From positions 18,906,948 through 18,970,947 of the forward strand of contig OU612071.1 in NCBI GenBank assembly GCA_914767715.1: a stretch of 64,000 nucleotides of DNA, read 5' to 3'. Origin of the DNA: Membranipora membranacea. Taxonomy: Eukaryota; Bryozoa; Gymnolaemata; Cheilostomatida; Membraniporidae. The notes under the pieces were generated by a model that searched no databases, was not told the origin of the DNA, and saw only the letters and a list, made by a program, of their open reading frames with translations. Position numbers and translations under genes: made by a program. Positions 37,001 through 49,000 of the stretch are shown here, one piece after another. The stretch's first letter is position 1. Each line of letters opens with the position of its first letter.

Positions 37001-40000
37001 TGGGGCGTTCCACAGTATGAGAGAAGCAAACAAACCAAATCGCAGAGCTATACTCTAATCAACGCTTCTTAAAGACTTAGTTTGAGGCTGGTCTTTTGTA
37101 TCACATCTTATTCTCCATATTTCATTCTATCATGTGAGTGAATTCCAGCTTTAGAATCCAAATATTGAGGAAGTTATAGCCTCTCAAATTTCCAAGGTGA
37201 CGGTAATTTATCGGCAGTAAGAATGAGCCGGCAATCCCTATGGTAGTCACAACCATCATACTTATTATGATACATTAATGAATATGTTGATGATCAAAAT
37301 GTTCAGATGTGTAACGGTCTCGAACCGAGGTCCAAATGGCTTTGCAGGCAACACGCTAATACTGAACTATATTGTCTACGGTCCCAACTAGTTGGTCCAA
37401 GTGGTGCCATGGTAACGTTGTTGCCTATAGGTATGTGGACCCGGGTTCGATTCCCACCCAGGTCTGAATTTTGATCATCATCTTATCTGTGTGATTATTA
37501 GTGCATTAACTCATGATAAGTATGACCATAGACAAAACACATATCTATGGCTGTGACGTACCCCAGGGGAAACATCCGCTTATTCCCAATGCCGATTGAA
37601 GGCAATCACCCTGTAAGTTTGAGAGGCCATAACTTCCTCAATATTTGGATTCTAAAGCTGAAAATCGATCACGCGATAGAATAAAATATGGAGAATAAGA
37701 TGTGATACAAAAGAGCAGCCTCAAACTAAGTATTTAATAATAGTGATGGCTACTTGCATAATACTGATCTGCAACCAGCTAAATTCATATTCTGTGAAAT
37801 CAGCTGCACAGTTGAATTTCACAATGAAGATACTCCAAGATGATGACTTTTGCGAATCTGAGTTTAGTATCACACAATTTTGAGCTGTTTGACCAGGATA
37901 ACCAATATATGAGACTGGATTGAACGTGGAACTGAACTGAACTAATTCTAACTTCACCAGCCTATATATCATTTAAATAATAACTTTGTATTGTATCACA
38001 AAAATAATTCATGTTTTCCTGTCATCTTAAATTGCTATCAACCAAATTCAGTTTTCTGATTGAATTGATCAATCGATGAATGTCCGCTAAACACGATGAT
38101 ACACTTTATAAGCTAAACGCCCTCAGCTTGCAGCAAATGTCAATCTCTTCACAATTCAAAACTACAGATTTATATAAAAACTATTACCATGCATCCAAAA
38201 ATGGAAAGCATATCACACTAGAGAATATTGACACGTTAGGAGGCAACTTACCAAATTCTGGGGAGTACTGTCTGTTTTTATTACTTGACCGGCGGTGATA
38301 TTAATCCTTTGAGAGTTTGTAGAGATTCGCCGAAACTGAGATTGAATATTTTTTGATGAAGAAAAAAAGGTGAAATATCGAAGCCGTAGCTCTTCTTTGG
38401 CTGCGAACAAACAACTGACCAGTTCATCTTGAGATGTTTGTAGTAATGTTGATTTATACCCTGCTTCTCGAAAACATTATGTAACATTTTCATTAATCCG
38501 TATATTTTACAATATTTTTTGAAGCTGTTGGATTATATCAGTATTTTCCAATGTCAAAAAACCCTTTCTCGTAAAATAAACAACTGTAAATGCATTCTCT
38601 TTTAGGCAGCAGCAGTATGATCATCGGCTGTCTGACAGACTAATCTAATAAACCATTATATTCCCTAGCTTGTATAAGTTACGCTCGTACAAGTTTAGAT
38701 GCAAAAAGATCAGACAGTATTTTCAAGGCCAAATATCCATTCACTTTTAAAACCGCCACCTCAATGTTGTTATGGCTAGCAGAAGAGATGGATCAGATTT
38801 CTCAAAATAAATAGCATCACATTTCAAATTACTAGTGAGCATTTTTGACAGGTAAAAATTCTTTTCTCCTCAGTCTTTGGCCCACATATTTTATTTCTCA
38901 AACACTAACAGACCTATCCGTGTCCCAAGCATAAAGTTGGTACAAAACATGCACAGAACTGGATTTGATTCAGTGACATCCAGCTTGATAACCAAGGACT
39001 CTACCAATAGACAAAACACATGTCTATGACTCTACCACTGACCCATATATCCATTTGGGATATAAAGCAGTACCTTTTGAATAAGTTACCGAAACATGCA
39101 CAACATCACATAATGTGTTCTCTATACCATATGCATATGAGGATCATGGTTATGACAATAAATCAATAAATCTAATGTTGGCATTTTTGTGCTTGGTTTA
39201 AAAGTGGAAAAAAAATCTGATGTATAACCACATTTTCTTTTGAGCAGCAGCAAGGCATCAAATCGTCAGACAGCTCCAGTTTTTATACTGTTCGACTCCA
39301 GATTGCCTGAAAATTAAGCTCATATAACTTTTGGAGCAGTGATGTATAAACATGATTTTAAAAGGTCAAAAAACCATTCTCTGAAAAACTGCTGCCGTAA
39401 TATGGAGCTGAGGCAGCAGCCTTGAACAAGGGTCCCCAAGACCTAATAAACACCAGGTTCAGACCTTCATTGATCGGTATGTGGAATTTAAGCCTCCTAG
39501 CTGGAATATTAGTTTGTACTATTTTAAGTCAAATTCTTGTCAATGGTTTTTCATTGTTTTTTAGCTCAGGTATGCCATTCATCGTGTACTAATTTTCTGG
39601 GGGATATAATCGAGAGTTGACCGAGCAACCTTTTTGAAGGGGAGTACATATATATATATCGTTATTGATATCATTATTTTTATTATTATATATATAAGCA
39701 AGTTAGCATTTTCATTATACTATTATAAATATATGGTTATTGCCTCTTGCAGACCCACTTCCTCCAAAATATCTGGAAATAGTAGTAGTAGGCAATACCC
39801 CTAATGAGACCCAACTGAACATCAGCTGGGGCATAAGATCCAAGCAGTATGTTGAATATGCGGAGACAAAGTGTCAAAGTATGGGTGGCTTCCCTATCGC
39901 AACATACAGAGTAAGTCTGCCCTGAATAAACCTTGTACGCAATAAGTCTGCCGTTCCTCCCACCTCGTACCCAGTCAGTCTGCCCTGCCTCCCACCTCGT

Positions 40001-43000
40001 ACACAGTAAGTCTGTCCCACCTTCGACCTCTCACACAGTAACTCTGCCCTTAAATGTAGGCACCAGTTGCAGTAAGATTTGATGTTAGCTAGTCATTCAC
40101 TCATAGCTTCGCATTATGTACAATGTCGTGCATATTGCATAGTAAACCTGAGATGACCATGTATACTTCGCAGTGGATAATTTCTGAATGAAATACGATC
40201 TTGTTTCACCACTTTATTTGTGGATTGATGGATTGAAACTTGATTTGGTACGGGTATCACACAATTTTGCATCAACACTGCATTTGCATCTCTACTGGTC
40301 ATTTTATTCCTATAAAAGCAATTTGAACATTTGAATGCTGCTAACCCAATTTGACACTGTTATTGTCGGATGATTGCCTCACACAAACTGGCCATGTTGC
40401 TCCCGTCTAATTTGAAACGGACCATTTAAACTGAATTTTTGAATCCCCATTCTCCATCGCATTGCCCATCCATTCTATAACTCTGCAGCCAGCCACGGTT
40501 GGGACTTGGGAAGATATACATGAGTGATGAAAAGACAAGAGTTTTAGGATACCCCCTAAGCTGCTATGTCGATAATCAGAATCCCCTTCAGGTCAAGAGA
40601 CAAATTCCGCTCAAAGCATTTATATTCCTGTATTCTAGAATCGAGTGCCTTCAGCAAGCTTTCAAATAAACTGAAACAATTTCATGTCATCATTGAATTC
40701 CATGGAAGTCATAATACTTTTGGAATAATCTCCACGCCAATTTTATCTCACTCATAATTAGGAATGAGTTCTTGAATTTGATACAATAGCTCTAAAGACA
40801 GTTGTTATGGACCATTGAGTTTCTAAATCTTGCACATATTAGGCTAAGAGCTCACCTTATTGTCTGATAACCTATAAATTCCAGTGGCATCTGCAAGACT
40901 CATAAACATGCCAAATCGTTTCTTCCAACCGCGATGTCCTATTTTCACAACAAACAACCTAAGCAATTTTTTGTATGTAAACTTATTCCATCCAATAATT
41001 AAAATATACATACACTTGTTTCCATTTTTGCCAAACCAAATTTTAAAATAAATTAAAACTGTAACTTGAAAGTGGTGTTTCAACCAAGTGAATCAGTAGT
41101 TTCCCTCTAACTGAGTAATGTTTCAATTAAGCCATCTCTATCAATCTCGATAAATCCATATAAATGACTATTTAGGGCAGGTTATTTTATAACCTTGCCA
41201 ACTGCTGTTGTAATTTGAACCAGTCTGAGGACAATTTTTATCTTGAGCACTAAAACATTCAACATGGCCGGGAATAGGATAGGTACATCCTTAACAATGG
41301 GGTGTTTTTGTCAACTGCAGTCACCGGAACTTTATTTACTATTTATAGATAAGGTCTAAAAAGGCACTGTGGTTTGTCCCCCTCTATACCTCTGGTTGCT
41401 AATGGGCACTAATCGTATCAGAAAAATATTGAGTTCTAAAACAATATGTAACAAAATGACACTCTGTGATTTATTGTTTTTATTTTTCAGTGGCGTTCCG
41501 ATGCAGATTCAACCAGCATGACAGCCAACGATATAAAAGTTGGCAATAAATACAAATGTTCTGCCCGTTTCAAATTATTTAACTACAAAGGGGAGCGCCT
41601 CAAACGTTTCACTAATGAAACCGAATACAAATATTTTATTCTCGGTAAGTAAATCCGCTGCACAATTGCAAATTTCCACCTGCTTGAACAGGCAGGCTTC
41701 TGTGTCAATGAAGATCAGAAGATAGATTGCGACTACTCTTGCATCTGGGTATTCAGGTACTCAGGTACTTGGGTACCCGGGTACACGGGTACTCAGGTAC
41801 TCAGGTACTCAGCTACTCGGGTACTTGGGTACTCAGGTACACGGGTAACTGGGTACTAAGGTGGTATTCAGGTAATCAGGTACTCTGGTACCTGGTACAC
41901 AAGTACACAGGTACTCGGGTACTCGGGTACTCAGGTACTATGGTACTTGGGTACTCAGGTATTCTGGTATTCATGTAAACAGGTACTCAGGTACTCAAGT
42001 ATTCAGTTAATCGGGTACTCAGGTACTAAGGTACTAAGGTACTCAGGTACCTCCATAAAAAATAATTATATTCATAACTTTCTAACCTTGTGTTGTTGAA
42101 ATAATGACTGTTAAATTTCATACAGGGCCTTCACAGGAGAGATATTTCAGTGTCAGTGCCACTAATCTAGCTGGAAGAGTAAGAGATGGTGATTTTCTGT
42201 TCAATCTTGAATTGGTGGCTTATTACCGAAATGTCAATATTACAATAGATAAGTATGATTGGAAGACATCCTCGTACACTGATTCTACGCAAACAATTAT
42301 TCCACGTGAGTAGAAGGATGACTGTCCGGTAATCAGGGAGTCCTTCAATTAGAAACAGCAAAAACCGCTATCTGATCGCTAACTCACTTTGTTAGGTATA
42401 CCTGCTAAGCTCTAGCTTTCAATTCGCTCAGTCATTGATGGAGCTATATACATTTTGAGTGAGGGATTTGAGAACAAATTTGTCTAATTAAAAGACAATG
42501 TGAGCGAAAAGCATAACAGTAATAACCCCCCTGTTGAAAGAATCGACATAGCTTAAATCAGGCAACATGTGTTAGATTTATGATAGGAAACATGCAAAAT
42601 AAGATTGGTCAGTCCCTATGAGATTTATCAATCTGAATTAAGCCTTATTTCAACTACCATCTTGATGTGCAATTGTACACAACCATAAAATACACCTTGT
42701 TCAATGATGATGTATTTCAGTTTCTGAGAATTAACTATTCTTTCTTTCAGCACATGGATCACAGATAAATACCACACATACAAATGTTTCGGCTGATCTC
42801 CCTCCAGATTTCTTCCAAACAGGACTTAAATATAGATTTAACATGGTTATAAATGGATACTTTGGTAAACAGATTGACGCAAAAACTAAGGATTTTGTAC
42901 TTGATATAGGTGAGCCTACCAAAATGTATTAAACGAGAGGCCGGCTTGAAAATACTGTGCCGTACATTTTCAATGTTTCAAGTTTCATAAAGTTGGACAG

Positions 43001-46000
43001 AATTTTGTCACTCAAGGGGCTCATGAATATAATTGATAAGTAAGTGCGAACCAATTGATGCATGAATGTACCTATATGTCTCAAAAGTTGTAAATATTTT
43101 GGCACATGACTGATGTATAAAAATATATTCTACATTTCCATATTGTCATTGCAGCCCCAAGTGCCCCATACGGAGTCGTCGCTATTCAAGATGTGAACAA
43201 GCCAGTCGTAAGGCTCATGTGGGCACTAGATCCTCATTCAGTGCAGGACAATCTGACCATCAAAGTTTGCAGAGGCAAACAGTTCAGCTGCCCAGAGAAG
43301 ACAATATTAATCACACCTGAGGAGAGTGGAAAATTCCCACTGAACTATACACTGGACGCCACTGATTTTGATAGGGATGATATATACACTGTAACTATGA
43401 TTTCTATGAGCGGGCCACTGACAAGTTCTGAAAGCGTACCAACAGACATCAGTCCCTGTAAGTTTATTTTAGAATCTTTTGTCTGTTTCCCTGTCAACAT
43501 TTATTGCATTTCATAAAAGCAGGCTAACACCTATCAACTAAATGGCTGAGCCTTGAACAGATGTAGATGAGTAGAGAATATTGCACGCGCTCAGATTTGG
43601 CGATCCAGTTCAATTTGCAGATCATGCAAGAAAAGAATAAAGAATATAAAATTTATTTAAGATTTTATGTGGTATGGTGAATATCTCAATTCTTCAACCT
43701 GTAATTAAGAGTTTAATCTGAAATTTCAAGATTCATTTCAATGATATTCTGTGTGTGCATCCTTGAAGACTACCCAAGTACCAATGCATAATTAACTACA
43801 ATAAAACATGTATGCCCTGTCTCGCTGTATTATTCAGTTCAGTTAGGTTATGTAACTCATTATTGGTTCCTGGTTAGTATTAACATGATCCTTGATGCCT
43901 GACATTGCATGATTTGTTGGTTTAGATGATGGATGTTTGACACATTGTGATTGATAGGGCGATTAGAAAGACACTATCTTGATTGGCCATAAATTTGTGG
44001 TTATTTTTGCATGCAGTTTAAACTCTCATCTTTTCACCAATTAACTCACTATGACGTCATTGTTTACAATTTTGAGTGGGCTCACTTACTTAGGATTCCC
44101 AAGAATTTTCAAAAACATAACACACAGGACACACAACTCTTTTAGACAAGTTATCTTAATTTTAAATTCAATGCAGACATGCCGTGTGTGTATACCTATA
44201 ATGTCAGATTGACATGGTAAAAAAATTCAATACTTAAAATGGCATGAATCAATGACTCTCTGCATTAAGATGTTCCGATGAACAGGGTGTGCAATTCAAG
44301 GCACAAGCACTTCCTGTTTATAGTGACATCATAGTGCAGTGAAAGTGAATTGGAGTAACCTTCCCTTCTTTCCACCATCAATTATTCATGCCAAATTTTT
44401 TCACCATGCAAATCTGACATAATTATCACAAGTAACTGTCTGACTAAAACCTGCATTTCTATTTAACCTATAAACTTCTGTTCTGAAGACACGCTATGTG
44501 AGCATCCTCAGGAGGTACATGGCACATTAGTGAGTTCAGAAGGTGATGCCATATGGTTCTTTGTAAGCAGTAGAGAATATACACTTCAGTGTTTAGATGG
44601 ATATGTTCCTCCTGTTGGTGGCGCTATCTGGGAATGTGATGATGAAGCATGGGTCAGAGGAGATGATTGTGTGATACGTAAGTGAAGTAGCAGGCTGCTA
44701 GCTGCTTACGTCAACCCGTCACTAAAAAAAACTACATTCGATGACACATACTGACTTTTGAAACATCCTAATATTCTCACTTAAATATTGTTTGCCTTGT
44801 ATTGTCTTTAAATCTAAAGCACCATTGATAAATTGTTATTTATCACACAAGTTGAGATATGCAGATGTTACTCACAAAAAATGATCCAATTTACTAATCA
44901 TCAACTTTTGTGTTAACTGTTTACACATCATAATGCTTTGTGTGCTTTCAGGCGAAATATTTTATTCATGATAGCAAAACGATCACAAAACTGTATGCTC
45001 ATTATTACAGCTGTTGTGGCCAGTAGCAGTTCTGTGCTTGTTGCGGTTGGACTTGGGGTGGCTACTGTCCTTCTTCTGATAATTGGTCTATCAGTTGCAT
45101 GCACGTAAGTTGCCCAGCTCTTGATGAAGCTTTCCTGTTGCAAAGAATACTGCTGAGTCAGCTTATTCTGCCTGAGCAATCATCCCAGCAGTGGCAGTAG
45201 TTGGTTATTTGATACTGTATGGTATTAACTGACATTGATAATAATCCAGCAACCACTATCCGGCTAACATGTTACCAAACACTGGCATAGCGGCTGAACC
45301 TGAAATTTCATTTTCCCTGCAGAAAGTTGATATTGCAATTCTATTCTTATGCACTACATTGTCGGCATCGTGGCAGTAAAACTGTGTTATGTTCATGAGT
45401 AGCTCACAAACTCTTCTTCTTGTTCCTGCAGGAAAATATCAAGAGGAAAGCAGATCGCAGTACAAACTCCAAATGCTGTGGTGGACAATGTTAGAGTAGA
45501 TCTCGCAATTAAAGCAGCAAAGCTTCATAGGGGAAATGTGCAGGCTAGCTATGGAAATGTGCAGGCTAGCTATGGAAACATGCAGCCTAGCTATGGAAAT
45601 GTGGGGCCTATCTTTGGAAACGTGCAGCCTAGCTACGGAAATGTGCAGCCAAGCAATCAAGGTAAGGACTCTTTTCCCCATTATTTCTTTAAAAGCTATA
45701 AATCCTAGTATTTGAAGCAAAGAGCAATCTGAAATGCCATAAAATAATCAATTAGCCCATATTTACTACAAATTGCCAGGAAATGAGCCCTGAGGATATC
45801 GAGATATCAAAATACAGTTTTTTACACATCCTTTACGCCGCTTTATCTCATCAATGGTTGCAGCAGAGCCATAAAGGATTGTGGATATTCATAATTGACC
45901 CTGGAGACTCATGGCATGGCAATCATTAGACTGGCTACGCTTTTCCCCTATAATAACCATTTAGCCGAAGCACGATGTGATCATGTTTTTATGGTTTTTA

Positions 46001-49000
46001 AATTGCAGCGATGAGCACATATGGACAGAGCAAATTGAGCAGCTCAAGAAATAGAAAAAAAGCTCCCATCTCTCGTTAGCGATTGGATATTTAAACAGCA
46101 TATATGTAGCTCTAGTACCTAAGAAAACTCTCAGAACACCCTGACTCCTGTGATAGTTCTTGTATTGATAATAGAGATAGCAGCAGCTATTTAGTTGATC
46201 CGGTGAAATCAATACAATGTGATGTTCAGGATTCTAAGAACATGAAACAAGATCAAATTTTTAGTTGTAGTTGTATTTTGAATTTTTAGTTGTATTTACA
46301 TAAATTAGAATATCGTCACTGTTTGATATAAAACTTTCATATTTGAAAGCTTACTGACCAAACTTGGTATGTTCTTTAGTAACTTGTATCATATTCCTTG
46401 TTTTATGTTATGCGCAACATTGAGTCATAATGTACTGATTGCATGGATGTTATAATTATTTGAATCACTAAAATGTTGATAGTGAGAGGTGGAGATATGC
46501 AGTGGGCAGTATAAATTCTATGCAGTCGGAAGTATATTTTTCTCTGACACTTGTAATCTACTTTTATGTTATGCTTAACAAAATAATTTCATGAACCAAC
46601 GTTTGTTTTCCCAGTTCATATTAGTATTAATAAAGCCTTCGTTCAACAAATAATTTGCCTGATAGAAAGAGATCGCGTTTTTGGGCCAGGAACAATCATC
46701 AAAGGAATGCTTTCAAAATGAAAATAGTATCAGCAGCACATATATATATTCCATGTTTATTCTGGAGAAGAATAAGTCCTTAGGACTTGTACCCAGAAAA
46801 CAGAAAAATTGATAAAAATATGGTGTAGAATTAAAAAGACATGTAACTAAAAATCAAGAACAATGACAGGTAAAATTACAACGTACACGCAGGCATTAAT
46901 TAGCAGTAAAACATTACACAAGTTGATACACAATAGCAATAGAAAAGTTAGAACAATGTAGCAGTAGGCTAAAATGAAATGATAAGAACTGACTCATTAA
47001 TTGAAAAGTTTGAGGACGTGGCTCCGAGTGGCATTTTTGAATGTAGCAAGGGATTGACTCAGCTTAACATGATTGGGTAATTCGTTAAACTTCTGAGCAC
47101 CGAAATTAGCTAAAGCAAATCTAAAATTTTCCTTGAATAGTCTAAACCCAGAACTTTTAGCAAGCCGAGTTTCACTAGTTAATTTCTCAGGGAGCAGATT
47201 GGTATCAATTATTGGGACAAAACTATTAACAATTTTATAAAACGTCAGCAGATACAAATATTCGAAACGCAAAGTTAAAACAGGGATGTTGTAGGTCTTT
47301 CGAGTATTATCTTTAGAACTATTATAGTCTATAATTTTCAAACATCTATTCTCAATTTTTAAAAATTCTTTTTTGACATAGTCGTTTGTGGTAAATAAAA
47401 CAGGAGAGCTGTATTCCAGATTAGAACGTATAAGTCCAATGTACCAAAGCTTAGCTAATTTAGGTGTCAGGAATTTTCTATTACGTTGAAAGTTGGTGAT
47501 ATGGCACAAAAACCACATAACATATAACAAAAATGATTGGATCATGAGTATGCATTATGTTTTACTTTGCAATAATACTGAAACATTGTTGTGAGCCGGA
47601 ATGAGTTGTCCCCTCCCGAGAAGAGAGAGCACAACTCCAAAAGTCACTTAACGCCTAATTACACTAATTGAGCGGCTATTATGGCAAACACTTGCTGTGA
47701 CACTGCAGGTTTCAGGCATCTGCTTCCCTAAGTCTCATGCTCTCTACTAACTTCTGCTATGAGACTTCAACTGAGAACACTAACACAATTATCGTCAGCG
47801 ATACAGAAGAGCTGACATTTATGGTAAATTATTAAAGACGCTCGATGAGTGTAATAACAGAGATATCAATGCATATGGTCTTAGCCATCTATGCAGGCTC
47901 AATCATATCTGGGCCGCGTCCCTGCTGCCACCTAACCAAACTAAGTCCTGATATAGATATGTACAGTATGCTAACAGCTTCTCGCTTCTCACTTCTCAGC
48001 CTATTGGTTAAGATCAAAGTGTCACTGGTAATGGCTGATTAGTGCCTGTTTAAGTTTCGGGTAGCTTGCCACACAATTATGATTAGGAGGTCAACCATGG
48101 CCTCACCTCTAGGATGCATTTTAGTTTACTAGGATGTATCACACTCTCAGTACGAGAACTACGGGCAACTTGCGCCCCTCTTTAGGGGCAGCCCACCCTC
48201 TGTAATGTCATAAACAGGATATGCTAACAGATCAGTCCTCTAAGATGGTACTGCGGTATCTCAAAGTCGATGGAACAGCTGGCATCAGAACATTATGTAT
48301 TATTCCCCCTACGGGAGGAGAGGATACTAGGTTATCTTACATAGTAGATTTGCTTACCGCAGTTCTGCATGAGGGTATCATTGAAGCTATACCACCTTAA
48401 GGTCGTACGGTACTACGGTACTATATTAGCAGGTTTACCAGAAGCACTGAACAGCAACAAGCTCTCTCTATATTGATCACATTGTGTCTTTCGTAGCAGG
48501 TTCGTTTACAGCAGTCCAGCTTCAGGAAATCGCTATACTACCTCAGGGTCGGGCTGTATTACGGTACCATATTAGCATATTAGCAGAGGCAGTTCAGCAC
48601 CAAGCAATCTCTATATTGATACTTTTGCATCCTAAACAGCAGGTTTGTTTGTGGCGGATCAGCATCCAGCGCTCTCAATCTCTGTACCACCTCAGGAGCG
48701 GATAATATTCTGGTACCATATACATAGAAGATTGACCCACACTAAGCTAGCCGGAGTTGTCAGTCCTAGATAAATAGGTGAGATTGCAGTCTTTTCCTTT
48801 GATCCAATGCGAGATATATGTTGGAATCACTATGTCTACTGATTCCTATTGATATTAAGTGTTTGCTTCTCTTTTTCAGTTAAAGAGGACCATAGAAGTC
48901 CAGAGAACCTTCCACGAAGAATCAGACAACGCAGATTACCGTTGCGATCATACATATATATATATATAGTATACTTCCTTGTTATCACATTGTTGATCAA

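Larger units (their letters stand above)
30057..39752 (+). other. Gene A intron 7 (9.7 kb)
   Basis: The edges are phase 1. It holds the candidate alternative terminal exons, two tandem repeat systems and the head-to-head SINEs listed separately. The remaining sequence (about 36.3-37.0 and 37.8-39.7 kb) shows short random open frames and AT repeats only. Confidence 0.6.
45662..48879 (+). other. Gene A intron 15 (3.2 kb)
   Basis: The donor is gtaagg and the acceptor ctctttttcag. It contains the antisense LINE fragment and the ~146-bp tandem repeat listed separately. Nothing else was recognised. Confidence 0.6.

Noticed and set aside
37386-37465. Possible tRNA gene with good A and B boxes
   Set aside because: It continues into a SINE body shared with two other copies, and the stems do not pair as a tRNA.
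41727-41978. 83-codon plus-strand open frame
   Set aside because: It is created by the 8-bp minisatellite, whose period gives a regular amino acid pattern.
45439-45720. 93-codon minus-strand open frame with repeated LHIS/LHVS
   Set aside because: It is the antisense shadow of the YGN repeat exon of gene A.
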